Positions 35,070-46,575 of a DNA stretch of 64,000 nt are shown piece by piece. The DNA lies in the NCBI RefSeq assembly GCF_950023065.1, contig NC_088677.1:24573230-24637229 (forward strand), written 5' to 3'. Position numbers and translations under genes: made by a program. Origin of the DNA: Planococcus citri. Its lineage: Eukaryota > Arthropoda > Insecta > Hemiptera > Pseudococcidae. The first letter of the stretch is position 1. Each line of letters begins with the position of its first letter. Under the pieces are notes generated by a model that was given only the letters and a program-made list of their open reading frames with translations, was not told the origin of the DNA and ran no database searches.

Positions 35070-36120
35070 TGAACAGCCTAGCAGTGTTACCACAGCTGGT
35101 TGCATACCGTGACTAGCTCGAGCAATAAAGAGATGACAAGGGGATGGGTTCGTAACATTCTTTATTACCAATAAGACTTATTAAAATATCTTGTCGTTGA
35201 TCATTGTTTTGCCGACGTCAGGTAGTAATGAAAGACAAAAATGTTCCACATATTTTGACATCTTTTTAATTGCACCGTCGATCTCGATATGCTGGCATAT
35301 CTGCTTACTGGAATAACACGTATGTTGTGCATCTTCAAAACCAATTTCAAGGAAGATTGTTTTATCCTTAATTTTGTTTTTTTTTTATCTTCTCTAGTGA
35401 GTATGGAATACCCAGTGAAATTTTTTGAATTGTGCAAATGCATGCAGAAATGCATGAGTAAAAGACTTCTAAGGTGTTTCAGCATGTTTTTACGCACGCA
35501 TTAATACATTATGTGTGTAAGCAGACATATTCTGCACAGTTTTATGCATGCGTTTTCCTTTTCCACTTCCTTTAAGACCTATTGTGATTCTCTATTATGT
35601 AGCCTAACAAAAAAAATTCTTTTATACTGGGACTACAATTGAGGGAAGGATACCTTGCCTCACTGTTGCCTGTATGTTGGACTGTCCAGTGTAGGTGGTA
35701 TGTTGTAGTTGCACAGAATTGATCGTCTCTTCCGTTACACCCTACCACAACAGTGATGGAACTGGTTTTCTCTCTAATCTCTTGGTCGATAAACTTTCTT
35801 TGTAGTTCTGTAATCTGAAGCAATTGGTATTGACTTCAGAGATCACTACGTATGGTCCTCTATGCTTTGAGTACAATTTTTTGCCAAAGTTTTAGCAGAT
35901 TCTGATTGTTCATGATTTTCAATCATCACCAATTTTGACCTGTTTCGACGTATCATGGGTCTTGTATTCTTTTTCGTGCCCCATGTTGGGCGCCAATGAA
36001 CAGCCTAGCAGTGTTACCACTGCTGGTTGCGTACTGTGACTAGCTCGAGCAATAAAGAGACAACAAGGGGTGGGTTTGTAACGGTCTTCATTACCAATAA
36101 GACTTATTAAATAGTATTTC
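35070..36120 (-). mobile_element. Internally deleted LTR retrotransposon nested in the hAT element
   Basis: Direct repeats of about 120 bp start TGAACAGCCTAGCAGTG at 35070 and at 35997 and run to ACCAATAAGACTTATTAAA. Just inside the right copy, on the minus strand, a primer-binding site (35978-35995) follows the LTR end after one T. About 800 bp separate the repeats, far too short for gag-pol. A minus-strand frame at 35572-35823 has no motif I can name. The outer LTR limits are uncertain. It is a deletion derivative or TRIM-like element. Confidence 0.65.
35978..35995 (-). other. Primer-binding site, tRNA-Lys type
   Basis: The minus strand reads TGGCGCCCAACATGGGGC. This matches the complement of the 3' end of insect tRNA-Lys(CUU), as I know it, with one difference. 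It sits one base after the LTR end at 35997, fixing the element's orientation as minus. Confidence 0.75.
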
Positions 36121-36229
36121 AAAAATAATCTTAGTTAATTATAAATAATTAACACGTGTGCTTGTATTTGAAGAAGCCATAATTCTGGACTGGGAATCTT
36201 CAAAGCATTCATAGCCGGCGTGAATAAGC

Positions 36230-36251
36230 CGGCGTGAATATATTCACGCCG
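36230..36251. repeat. 22-nt perfect palindrome
   Basis: CGGCGTGAATA followed directly by its complement TATTCACGCCG. Its left arm is also duplicated just upstream (GCCGGCGTGAATA at 36214). Lies inside the hAT element. Confidence 0.9.
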
Positions 36252-36546
36252 TCTACATACTTTATCTGTGAGTAGTAAAACGTAGCTAATCGCCACATAA
36301 CGTAATGTGTACGCTGCACATCTCCCTGCCACTTCAGTTGTTGTGTTTTGGAACTTTTGGAAGTAAGCTCCGCCCACAGTTTTTACATGCGCACTGCGCA
36401 GTGTCAGATTTTTCGCATTCACTTTAGCGATCCTTGCGGAAAAGATCGCTAGTTATCAGTATTGTGATATCACGATAATCGTGATAGCTCATTTATTCAA
36501 TCGATCAATTCAATTATCATAATATTTAATATCGTCGGCATCCCTG

Positions 36547-37840
36547 AACTGGATCAAGCAATCGACGACGAGGAAATGAAGTTCCTCGAATATTGGGGCA
36601 AGAAGGAAAATATTATAGGCAGTCAACTGGACAAGAGAAAAAAAACCCTCATTCAAAGATATGTTATCCTTTTAAAGAACACAACAAAAAATTTGTAACA
36701 CTTGATTGCAAATCCAATCAAACTCCCAAGTTTGCATTCGAATTCAAACCGCGATCAACTTGTTCTCGTTGTCCATATTTCTTTTAAGCTTTATACCTAC
36801 CTGCCTACCTACCTACCGATTTTGTTATAAATCCCACCCACGTAAACACGGCTTGAAATCTCTCCCTCAAAAAAAGAAAAAAGGTGAACCATCACGAAGA
36901 TATCATTAAACCGTCTATCACGCTCGTTTCTGTCCATTCAGCACACTTGGTTGAGCCCTTTCTCTCTCTCTCTCTCTCTTCTGCTCACAACATTCACATT
37001 CGCGATAAAAACATTTCATTTCACATCCATTTGTACGATTTTTCCGCCGGCCAGGGAACTTTTAAAATGCTTTCATTCTAACCAAACATGTAATATCTCA
37101 AATGTAAATAAATATACAGCGAGTATATACGGCCCGAGCGTCTCCGCTCTCCACCCTCGACTCTCTGAACCAGTGAACATTTATTTATTTTCTTCATATA
37201 ACAAACATCTTGGCGGAAGTTTATTGTAATTTTTTTTTTTTACTCCACCGTGTAATGTACATACGTCTATACTATACGTGTAGCGCAAAATGTACTCTTG
37301 TGTGGGGTACATGTACCATATAATAATATACTCGAATACGTACGAAATGTTATTTGTATATTCTGCATCGAGCATACGTATTTTTAGTATACAAAGACCA
37401 GTGTCCTACTACGCGTATATAATTTCGTACATATAATAAAGTTAAATACGAGTATCTGTACCGAAATAGTTATATTCAGCTCTTTTTTCACGCTATCTCG
37501 TTCTATGTATTTTACACTTCACTCGTATATTTCGTTCCTCGGCGTTCCCCCGACCTGTATTATCTCGACCAATTGCGAAATTAAGGCAATAACCACGAAC
37601 CCGAATGGTACGAGTAGCAATGCCGCAGATTTGTATTATATCCTCGTATTCTAAATACCAACGTATTTAGTATGTAAGACGTAAAAATAAATAAAAACTA
37701 ATTACCTTTTTTACCCTCTTCATTCGCTATAATTATATAATTACAAACCAACGTGTTCGGTTTGCTTTTGTGGGTCGAATTTTCAATACGAAAGCGAAAC
37801 TATTATGAGGGGTTGGAGTGATAACAGACTACATAAATGT
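36547..37840. other. Unique stretch with microsatellites
   Basis: Holds TACCTACC-type repeats (36794-36817) and (TC)9 (36961-36979). There are several CG words but no recognisable gene. Directly right of the hAT target, codons on the plus strand (starting GATCAAGCAATCGACGACGAG) stay open for about 50 codons; no domain is recognised. AATAAA occurs near 37686 without other support for a transcript end. Confidence 0.45.
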
Positions 37841-38229
37841 AGTTTAACCACAAAATTTGAAATTTTGGTTTTTGTAAAGAACGATAAAAAAGGATGGGAG
37901 AGGGGGGAGAAGGAAGATCTTTAGATAGAATATTTTGACCAATTTACGAGTGGGTAAAATTGGTTGATAATGGCTTTCTGTGTCATTAATAGTGGAAAGA
38001 AAATTGTTACAATATATTTTTCCAATCACTAGGAACGACGGAATTTGAAGGATTACGCCCAATTACCCAAAAAAATCAATTTTTGAGACCATAAACAATA
38101 TTATGATGTTGCATTGTCACTGAATGTCATTTATCTGGAAATCGAAATAAAAATTACTTACTTAATGCCTGTAGCCCTAGCCTACCAGCGTTACTGTGTG
38201 GTAGTTATTATTTTTTCTGGTTTGAGTGG
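37841..38229. other. No gene; start of composite repeat
   Basis: Contains ATGATGTTGCATTGTCACTGAATG...AAAATTACTTACTT (38101-38165), a block that recurs at 39326-39390 ahead of the next GATCTCGAGA array segment, and in part near 42115. Confidence 0.5.
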
Positions 38230-41070
38230 TGTAACTTCTTGGTTTTACTCTCACAATTTTTTGATCTTGAGATTTTTCTTACTATAATTTTTCATCTCGA
38301 GAATTCTGATTTTAAAATTTTATTCTGGTGAGTTTTGATCTCAAGATTTCTATCCCGAGATTTTTGTTTCCGGACTTTTTGATCTCAAGATTGTACTGTG
38401 CAGATTTTGCCACCAGTTTGTTATTGCGAAAATTTTGCTGTCGAGACTTTTCTTTACAATATTTTTTGATCTTAAGATTTTTACGTCGAGAATTTTGAGC
38501 CTTTTGATTTTATTATCACGAGATTCAACATCAGAAGAATTTTAAACCATGTACACAGACTTTTAACCTTTGAAGTTTAGTCTACGAGATTTGTTCTATA
38601 AGAATTTTCGATTTGAAGATTTTTGGTGTAGACCATGATTTTTCGCTCTATCTTATCTACTTGAGATTTTTCTGTCGAGAGTTTTTGATCTTGAGTTTTC
38701 ATTTTGAGATTTAGATGAACTCTTGGAATGAAAATATCATAAACAAAAAACTCGTTATTGGTTGAAATTCCTGAGATCGAAAATCTGAAAGAAAAATTTT
38801 GCAAGCTAAAAACCTCTAAATCAGAAACTTCGAAAATCTTATGATCAGAATCTTGAATTCAAAGTTCTCGTTGCAAAAGCCAGAAAAGGAAATATTCAAA
38901 AATGAATTAGGTACAAGAGCAGAAAGAATCTCAAGATTTTGCACTTGAGTTTTCATTTCAAGATTATTCTCGCTAGATTTGTTTGTCTCGAGAATTTTGA
39001 AATTTGGTTCTCGTAATTTTTTGATTTTGAATTTTTAGATCGTTGGCTTTTTATTTCCAAATTTTTCTCACCACATTGTTTTTTTTTTGGTTCCGAGAGA
39101 TATGATCTTGGATTTTTTACTTCTGATTTTTTAAATATTGAGATAAATATACATTTGCCGTCGGTTTATTACTTATTTTGAAAATTCTAATTTTAAAGTG
39201 TGACTCTTAAGATTTTTTGGCCATGGCGTTTTTCAAGAATTTTTGAGTTCGAAATTTCTCTTTCATGATTTCACCTCGAAATTTTTCTCTTGAGTTATTC
39301 AAACTACGTAAGATCTTTGTACATATGATGTTGCATTGTAGCTGAATGTTACTTATCTGAAAATCGAAATGAAAATTACTTACTTATCTACCCTTGAGGT
39401 ACCTGATGAATAATATTCGATTATCCAAAGTAATTGCCAGGTGTGATGCTTCAGATATCACCACCAGTAACCAGTACCACCACATTAGAGTATAGAGTCA
39501 CGAATTATTGTCAATTACGTACGTATATCAACTTGAAAGTCATAATTTCGTTTATTTGTTTCAGGTGAGTATTATTTCTGGCAACTAAACTTAAAGAAGA
39601 TGAAAGCGAGTAAGTTTTTTTTTCTTATTCCAAGAAATGTACCTGGCGTAGATTAAATTCAATACGCGAAAGACTGAATTTTTCTCATCTCGTATCATCA
39701 TCAGAATGCTGGGAATACGAGTATTTATAATGCTATTGCGACGGATAAAAAAAGCACCAATCAATTTTTTTTCATTTTCGTGATTTGAATCAGAATGTTT
39801 CACATTGTTGTGTAGTTGGACGATTAAATAATTCGAGAGAGAAAAATGGACCAGTGTGAACATTGTGATTTTGCCTAGGTTCACTCTCACAATTTTTTGA
39901 TCTTGATATTTTTTCTTACCTACCCTTAATTTTTCATTTCGAGAATTCTGATTTTGAGATTTTCCATCTCGAGCTCCACTTTGTTATTGGAAGAATTCTA
40001 CTGTCGAGAATTTTCATTCCAATATTTTTTGCAATTTTTTAATCTCAAGATTTTCATCTTTAGATATTTTAATTGTTTGATTTTTCTCCTCGCGAGATTC
40101 TTCACCACTAAAATTTTGAACCGGTGTCCAGATTTGTTGCTCTTGAAGCTTTCCTCTCAAAAGTGTTTTTGATCTTGATAATTTGATATTAAGGTTTTTG
40201 GACCAAGATTTTTCGGACCTTTGGATTTTTATTTCCTGATTTTTCAATCTCGAGATTTTGTTATTGAGATTTTCTCCAGTTTCTGATCTCTATAGATTTT
40301 TGACTAAAGATTTTATTTGATTTCATTTTTTCATCTCCATGTTTTTGGCTTACAAGATTTTTTTCCTCAGAGTTTTTGGTTTTAAGATTTTCACCAAGAT
40401 TTTTCTCTCTTGCAATTTTCTTTTTCAAAAGTAGTTTTGGATCAAAAATCGTGAAATTTTCAAAATTTGTTTTTCATTTTACAAATTTTGATTTTGAAAT
40501 TTGACTATTGAAATACTCCTCTCAGAATTTTGTTTTATTAGGTACTCGTACGTATTAAGATTCATCACTTGTGTTTTTCCCATCAAGATTTTGCTCTCGA
40601 AAGATTTTGCCTCGACAATTTTGATCCCAACATTTTGCTCGTAGGATATTTTGATCTAAAGATTACTTCCTTCTGAATTCTTCATCGATTTTTTTTTAAC
40701 CTCCGAATGTTTTAATGTTTGCTCTCAAGTTTTTGTTATAAAAATGTTACCCGTATTCTAAGAAACTTAATCCTGAGGTTTTCTTCTCAAGACATTTCGA
40801 TCTCGTGATTCCTGATGCAAGATTTTTAGGTATCTGCTATCTTAATGTTCATTTCAAGACGTTTTGATCTTAAGAGATATTTTACTTGAGATTTGTTCAC
40901 CAGTTTTTGATCTCAGAAGTCAAGATTTTACTCTTGATATGCTTTCTTATAGCCAACGATTTTTCGCTTCTATTTTCAACATTTTTCGTCTTCGATGTTT
41001 AGTCTACGAGATTGTTCTTATTAAAAAGATCGCGAAAAATGCATACTTAATCAAAAATCGAAAAATGTAG
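38230..41070. repeat. Degenerate GATCTCGAGATTTT array
   Basis: Words such as TTTTGATCTCAAGATTTTT, CATCTCGAGAATTCTGATTTT, TTGATCTTGAGATTTTTC and CTGTCGAGACTTTT recur every 20-35 bp, broken by a distinct insert at about 39340-39880. The core GATCTCGAGATC is self-complementary, so both strands look alike. Similar words continue at 42060-42401 and 46934-47040 on either side of the copia insertion, so the array once spanned both. No coding content. Confidence 0.85.
39545..39571 (+). promoter_or_regulatory. Recursive-splice-site-like sequence
   Basis: TTTCGTTTATTTGTTTCAG (acceptor-like, pyrimidine-rich) is joined directly to GTGAGTATT (donor-like), the juxtaposition used by zero-length ratchet sites in long insect introns. 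It lies in a non-repetitive island (about 39420-39600). Functional only if a plus-strand gene spans the window, which is not shown. Confidence 0.3.
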
Positions 41071-41483
41071 ATTTTGAATCGATAAAAAAATGGCCCCAAA
41101 TTTTTAAAACCAAACAAAAAATCCTTGGTTTTAAATTTTTTGTTCGGGCATTTTGTTCAAAATTATTTTTCTATGTTGAATGACTTTCAACACAACACAA
41201 ACGACAGCGTCAAGTTGATAAATTTGAAGGCGACCTTAGCAGCTAATGTAACTATCAATCAATATGGTGAAAGCAAATGCAAAAACTGTCTTGCAATCAG
41301 ATCAAAAAAAGTGGTACTGCCAGTGATATAGTTTTGAAATTTTGCATGCGCGGGCCTCTAAAAACGGTAGAAAATCAATCAACTTCTTGAAAACCGCATT
41401 TTGAGGCCATGAGCCTTGAGCACCTCCTACCCCAATTTTGGGGCGAAAGAAGATTGACAATATGGGTATCGTTCTCATATGAA

Positions 41484-41757
41484 TCGAATCCACAGAACAC
41501 GAATAAGTATAAAGTTAGATTTGCAGTTGGGCTCTCCTAAGAGCACATTAGGAGGGAGGATGGTTGCCCAAAAATCGAGTTTTTCGTGAAAAATGCTTCA
41601 TTACGCAAGTTGCATGGCATAACTGGAGCCATAATACAGCATTTTTCACAAAAAACTCGGATTTTTGGGGCACCTACGTACCTTCTCGAATCTGGCTTTT
41701 CGAAGGGTTCAGCTGTAAATATGTATAATTTATTCATATTCGTGTTCTGTGGGAATT
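41484..41757. mobile_element. Small foldback/MITE-like inverted repeat
   Basis: CCACAGAACACGAATAAGTATA near 41488 faces its diverged complement TATTCGTGTTCTGTGG near 41734. Inner arms CAAAAATCGAGTTTTTCGTG and CAAAAAACTCGGATTTTTG continue the symmetry. The spacer is about 45 bp. No coding; no certain target duplication. Confidence 0.65.
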
Positions 41758-42059
41758 AAGTTTGGAGACATGGCGGTTTTGAATTTATCTCCTCTCTGGG
41801 GTGCCAAAAATTTTTGAAAAAATTCATGTGGCTAGACTCCTGTCTCCTCTACATATTTCGGATGAATTAAACATTTTTTTGTTCAAAACTCGTTGAAGTA
41901 TGAGTTTTCCCCTCAAAAAATCGTTTTTGCGCCATTGTGGACGAGGGGGGTGGAATGGCGGAATTTTTTTGGCTCCAGCATTTTTTTTTTTTGAAAGTAC
42001 CCAACAATATTTCATCAAAATTTCAATCACCCGGGAGTAGTTGGTAGGTACCTATACTT

Positions 42060-42401
42060 TATGTTTAGATATTATTTTCTCTTATGGTTTTTGCTTCGAG
42101 AATTCTGAATTCAATAAAAATTACTTACTTATCTACCTGTAGCCTGATGAATAGATTTCTGGAGTTTTCGTGGTCTGGTTAGGAAGCTTTTCGCTGGTAA
42201 AATTTTTCTCTCTGAATTTTCGATCTTAGGAATTTTGATCGATGATTTTTTCTCCATGAGATTTTTCTTCCTCATGTTCATGATGTAGAGATTTTTCTCA
42301 CAAGATTTTTTTATGCCAAGGATTTTGATATTGAAATTTGTCATCTCGAAATGTTTGATCTCGAGACTACTGAACTGAAATTTTTTGGTCTTTGGATGTT
42401 C
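42060..42401. repeat. GATCTCGAGATTTT array, part left of copia
   Basis: Same words as 38230-41070 (TTTTTCTCCATGAGATTTTTC, TTTGATCTCGAGAC) up to the copia target. Confidence 0.75.
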
Positions 42402-42406
42402 ATTTT

Positions 42407-42588
42407 TTTTAAACGGAAGAATTAAATACGTAAATTAAAGGAACCATTTACTCGATCATTTTATTCCACATTAAAAATAACAACACGATATCCGACAATG
42501 AGCACACAGATAAAAACACCTAATTCGACATAGGCGATAAAAGCTAGTTTTGTAGTGGCTTAAAAGATCGCACCACTAAAAACCAACA
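42407..42588 (-). repeat. 3' LTR of the copia element
   Basis: On the minus strand it starts TGTTGGTTTTTAGTGG and ends CCGTTTAAAA, lacking the usual final CA. It has AATAAA (42465-42460 on the minus strand). Identical to 46747-46928. Confidence 0.95.
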
Positions 42589-42600
42589 CCCCTTCTCACT
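42589..42600 (-). other. Polypurine tract
   Basis: AGTGAGAAGGGG on the minus strand lies directly before the TG of the 3' LTR, where plus-strand DNA synthesis is primed in LTR elements. Confidence 0.85.
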
Positions 42601-42714
42601 ACAAAACATTAAAAAATTAACAATAAAATAATAAAACAATAACAATAAAAAAAATTCAACAACATAACATAACATAACAATAGATTAAGTATAGGTAAAG
42701 TACCAAGATATCGA

Positions 42715-45700
42715 TTAAATTATGCGTAACATTTTACAAAACTCCTTAAACTTAACCGGCACTAACCCCTTAGTAAAGCCATCGGCCACTTGCCTATCAG
42801 TAGGAACGTAACATAATTTAATTTTTCCACCGAGTACCAACTCCTTTACATACTTAAACCTAATGTCTATATGCTTTGAACGTGTAGATGACATCGGATT
42901 ATCGGATAAATCGATAACAGACTGATTATCTTCAAAAACGACAACAGGAGGTTCAATTTTGATATCCAAGTCATTCAAAATTTCAAGAATCCAAAACAAG
43001 TTATCATGAACGAAAGTAGATAACGAAATGTATTCCGACTCCGTAGAACTAAGAGCAATACATTTTTGTTTCTTAGAATTCCAGGCGATAACGTTTCCGA
43101 ACAATTTAACAACATAGCCAGAGACAGATTTACGTTCATCTTTATCGGATGCCCAATCTGCATCAACATAACACTCCAAAATTGAACTCTCCTTGCATCG
43201 AACATACGTAAGCTTCACCTGTCTCGAATGATACAAATAAATAAGCACACGTTTTAAATAATTAAAATGTTCAGCCGAATAGGAGTTCATAAAACGAGAT
43301 AAATAGTTGACAGCATAAGATATATCAGGCCTCGTAATCAACGACACATAAAGCAAACACCCAACTAGTTGCCTATAAGGTAAATTTCCATCAACCTCTT
43401 CGCTTTTCAATAAATTGAGATCCTTCTCGATAGGCGTATAAATAGGTCTCGAATCTAAAAGTTCGAATCGTTCAGTAACTTTCTCAATAAACTTTGTCTG
43501 ACTTAAGGTCAATCTACCATTATCTACTTCTATATCGACACCTAAAAAACACTTCGCCACACCTAGATCAACAACTGAAAAACGTTCGGAAATTTTCTGC
43601 TTAAAAGAAGCAATCAGCTGCCCAGATTCGGATACAAGAAAAAAATCATCAATATGGATTAACAAATACAGTACATAATCGCCTACTTTAATCCAATACA
43701 AACACGGATCAATCTTCGAACGAGTAAAACCAAGAACATTAACGAGAAAATCATTCAAACATTTGTTCCAAATTTTCGGCGCAATTTTCAAACCGTAAAT
43801 CGCCTTCAACAGTTTACATACCTTCGAACGATCATTACAAAAACCAGGAGGTTGCTCCATATAAACATCGTAATTAATCTCACCGTGAAGGTAAGCACTC
43901 GAAACGTCCATTTGATGGATTAGAAACCCCTTCTGAGTTGCAATCGACAGAAGTATCTTGATCGTTGTTGTATTGACGACAGGCGAGAAAAGCTCTTCAG
44001 GAGCGTTCTTTTCGTCACAACCGACAGCTACCAAACGCGCCTTGATTTTATTTGGCCGTTCAGTTAACACCCATTTTGACCGCAGAACTTTTACACCAGC
44101 AGGACGCGGAACTAATTTCCATACATTATGCTGCTTCATCGACTCGATTTCTTGCTGCTTTGGGTAATCCCATTTGGGATCGGACGAATTTTCGGCGAGG
44201 TAAGCTACACAATAACCAATCGAAACTTCGTAATCGCCAAATCGAACAGGCTGTTTCCTTTCTCGACCACTTCGCCGGAGTTGAGGTTCTTCGACAGTCG
44301 GTGAAATTTCAGGAACAGTCTCTTCGTCGCTACTCTCGGAATCAGGCGATGACGTTCGTACAAATTTCTCGTTCTCGTCAGGTAAATCTGAGAAAAATCG
44401 ACTCTCATCGAAGGTAACATTGCGAGCTATTTCAACTTGCCTCGTACGTAGATTGAAAATTCGATACCCAATAGGCGCGTAACCAACCATAATGCCTCTC
44501 TTCGAATGCGAATCCAGCTTTTGGCGTTTTTCTTTCGGTATGTGAATATGGCTGACACAACCGAAAGGACGAAGCTTGCTGTAATCGACTTTATTTCCAT
44601 ACCATTCAGCTGCTGGAACTTTTCCGGTAGAGCTCGTTGGACATCGATTCAACGTGTAATTCGCACATAGCACAGCTTCAGACCAAAAACGCTTAGGCAA
44701 ACCAGGCTCCATCAAAAGCGTTCTGGCTCGTTCTTCGAGAGTTCGATTCAAACGTTCTGCTCGGCCATTGGTAGGATGATTATACGCTACCGAGTTCAGA
44801 ATTCGAATGCCTTTCTGCTTACAGAACGCCATAAACTCCGAATTGATAAATTCGCGACCATTATCGCACAGGAACGAACTAATTTTCGTCTCAAATTGAG
44901 CAGTTGCCATCGCCTCGTACTCTTTAAACTTTTCGAAAACTTCGCTTTTGTGTTTCAGCAAATAAACGGCAGAAAAATGAGTGAACACGTCCATAAACGT
45001 CACAAAGTATGAATATCCATCATAACTGGTCTGTTCAATGACACAAACGTCTGAAACAATCTGCTCAAGTGGTCGTTTCGTTTTAAAATCACTCGTAGGA
45101 TACGGTAGTTGAGTCTGCTTGCCTTGAATACATGGCTCGCACAACGCCGGAACACCACTGAATTTAAAATGACCCGCAGTTTGCAATTTCTTGACTGCAT
45201 CTTGATTCAAATGACCCAATCGACGATGGACCTGCTCGTAGGTAAGATTAGCTTCTTGAGAAGAACAGTCTTCAGGCGAACACAGTCGAAATTTCATACA
45301 AAACAGCTCATTTTCCACTTTACCAGATGCTAACACTTCGTTTGGATTTTCAAAGTGTATCAATTCAACAGTTTCTCGCCAAAACACCATTTTCCATTCG
45401 TTTAGCGAAATTTTGCGAACACTGAGTAAATTTCGGCGAAGCTGAGGTACAAACAACACCTCGTGAAACGTAATTTGACTGCCTTGGTTGCTCTTCATAT
45501 ACACAGTACCAGTATGAGATGCGTAAATTGTACTATGATCAGCCAACGTGATAGGCTCTGGAGTTTCAAACTGTTTTAACGATGATAATAACGAACGATC
45601 ATTCACCATAAACTTCGTACAACCAGAATCAGCTACAAATTCGATATCTACAGGAACGATTTTTTCAGCTACAGATGCAGAGACACCAGAAGAGTTTTCA

Positions 45701-46575
45701 CAGAAAAACGCAACACTTCTGGGAGTATCACTGGCAACACTAGCTTCAGCAGTATTTGTTTTCTGCCTTTTAGCATCGTTTTTCTTTTTGTAGCATCGAA
45801 CTTCTTTGTGACCATCTTTATGGCAATAACCACAACGAATCGAAGATTTCGGAGCATCTTTAGGCTTACTGGAGCTGACAGGGGGATGATTTTCAGGTTT
45901 CTTTGAAGTTGAACTCGAATTAGAAAAGTAGGCAGTACTTTCAACTTGTTCAGGTTTCTTTGGCAGCTTTCGTTCGTCTTTACGCTTTAAATCGAAATCC
46001 AAAAGAGCACCTTTCACTGAATCCAACAAAACCAAGTTATTATCGTTTATTTCACCCAGTGCAGCGATCACAGGCGCAAAATCATTCGGCAAAAGCGACA
46101 GTAAAATCACCACAACTTCAATATCTTCGATTTTCCCAACTTTTCCGCCACCAGCTCGAATTTCCGCAATAATAGAATCGAATTCGCGGAAAAAAACGGA
46201 CAGCTCACTTTTACCATCATAAGTGAGGTTGGATAGCTTACGTCGAAGATAGGCGTGATGAAGGTAACTGGTACGATTATAGGTGACTCGTAAACGCCGC
46301 CAACACTCAAAAGCACTGCTTGTGTGAGGTGCATAGTGCGAGAGTGTATCCGCCAGATTTTCTAATATTATTCGCCTCGCTTTTGCGTCGCCTTGTACCC
46401 AGGTAAGAGGCTTCTTATCGGTACCAAAAGTCGCCTTTTTAAAATCATCGGTTGGTTTAATATCCACGAACTTGCATAAACCATCACACTGAAGTTCCGT
46501 ATAAACTCGATTTTGCCAAGCCAGATAATTCGAACCATCAAATCGTTTGATGCGAGATACTGTTTGAAAAGACAT
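42715..46575 (-). CDS. Copia-type Gag-Pol polyprotein, intact
   Basis: 1286 codons from the ATG at 46575. An in-frame extension upstream begins with GTG at 46593 and has no ATG, so I use 46575. Order and residues seen: gag (1-240); CCHC zinc knuckle C248-C251-H256-C261; aspartic protease D316-S-G; integrase zinc finger H450/H455/C479/C482; integrase core D509, D571, E607 with the exact 35-residue D-E gap; reverse transcriptase with D890 (QMDVSSAYL) and HIDD (D976, D977), where copia-type enzymes usually have YVDD; RNase H with D1138/D1140 (YVDADWA), E1179, D1216 and KHIDIR. Protease before integrase before RT is the copia order. The length is slightly below Drosophila copia. It packages, copies and integrates the element RNA in the cell. 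The whole frame has no stop or shift. Another short frame at 42975-43205 is a shadow. Confidence 0.97.
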   Translation of the reverse strand: MSFQTVSRIKRFDGSNYLAWQNRVYTELQCDGLCKFVDIKPTDDFKKATFGTDKKPLTWVQGDAKARRIILENLADTLSHYAPHTSSAFECWRRLRVTYNRTSYLHHAYLRRKLSNLTYDGKSELSVFFREFDSIIAEIRAGGGKVGKIEDIEVVVILLSLLPNDFAPVIAALGEINDNNLVLLDSVKGALLDFDLKRKDERKLPKKPEQVESTAYFSNSSSTSKKPENHPPVSSSKPKDAPKSSIRCGYCHKDGHKEVRCYKKKNDAKRQKTNTAEASVASDTPRSVAFFCENSSGVSASVAEKIVPVDIEFVADSGCTKFMVNDRSLLSSLKQFETPEPITLADHSTIYASHTGTVYMKSNQGSQITFHEVLFVPQLRRNLLSVRKISLNEWKMVFWRETVELIHFENPNEVLASGKVENELFCMKFRLCSPEDCSSQEANLTYEQVHRRLGHLNQDAVKKLQTAGHFKFSGVPALCEPCIQGKQTQLPYPTSDFKTKRPLEQIVSDVCVIEQTSYDGYSYFVTFMDVFTHFSAVYLLKHKSEVFEKFKEYEAMATAQFETKISSFLCDNGREFINSEFMAFCKQKGIRILNSVAYNHPTNGRAERLNRTLEERARTLLMEPGLPKRFWSEAVLCANYTLNRCPTSSTGKVPAAEWYGNKVDYSKLRPFGCVSHIHIPKEKRQKLDSHSKRGIMVGYAPIGYRIFNLRTRQVEIARNVTFDESRFFSDLPDENEKFVRTSSPDSESSDEETVPEISPTVEEPQLRRSGRERKQPVRFGDYEVSIGYCVAYLAENSSDPKWDYPKQQEIESMKQHNVWKLVPRPAGVKVLRSKWVLTERPNKIKARLVAVGCDEKNAPEELFSPVVNTTTIKILLSIATQKGFLIHQMDVSSAYLHGEINYDVYMEQPPGFCNDRSKVCKLLKAIYGLKIAPKIWNKCLNDFLVNVLGFTRSKIDPCLYWIKVGDYVLYLLIHIDDFFLVSESGQLIASFKQKISERFSVVDLGVAKCFLGVDIEVDNGRLTLSQTKFIEKVTERFELLDSRPIYTPIEKDLNLLKSEEVDGNLPYRQLVGCLLYVSLITRPDISYAVNYLSRFMNSYSAEHFNYLKRVLIYLYHSRQVKLTYVRCKESSILECYVDADWASDKDERKSVSGYVVKLFGNVIAWNSKKQKCIALSSTESEYISLSTFVHDNLFWILEILNDLDIKIEPPVVVFEDNQSVIDLSDNPMSSTRSKHIDIRFKYVKELVLGGKIKLCYVPTDRQVADGFTKGLVPVKFKEFCKMLRII

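Larger units (their letters stand above)
34916..36546. mobile_element. Non-autonomous hAT-type transposon, 1631 bp
   Basis: Ends are CAGGGATGCCGCCGATATT (34916 on) and, inverted, CAGGGATGCCGACGATATT (36546 backwards). Inner TIR sequence continues for over 100 bp with shared CGATTATCRTGATATCACAA and CAAGGATCGCTA words. The flanks are AACTGGAC (34908-34915) and AACTGGAT (36547-36554), an 8-bp duplication with one change. The CAGGG terminus and 8-bp duplication are hAT hallmarks. No transposase is seen. The interior is occupied by an LTR element (35070-36120) and a frame at 36135-36422 that I do not recognise. Confidence 0.8.

Noticed and set aside
35919..36122. 67-codon minus-strand frame
   Set aside because: It spans an LTR end and the primer-binding site, so it cannot be a natural protein of that element.
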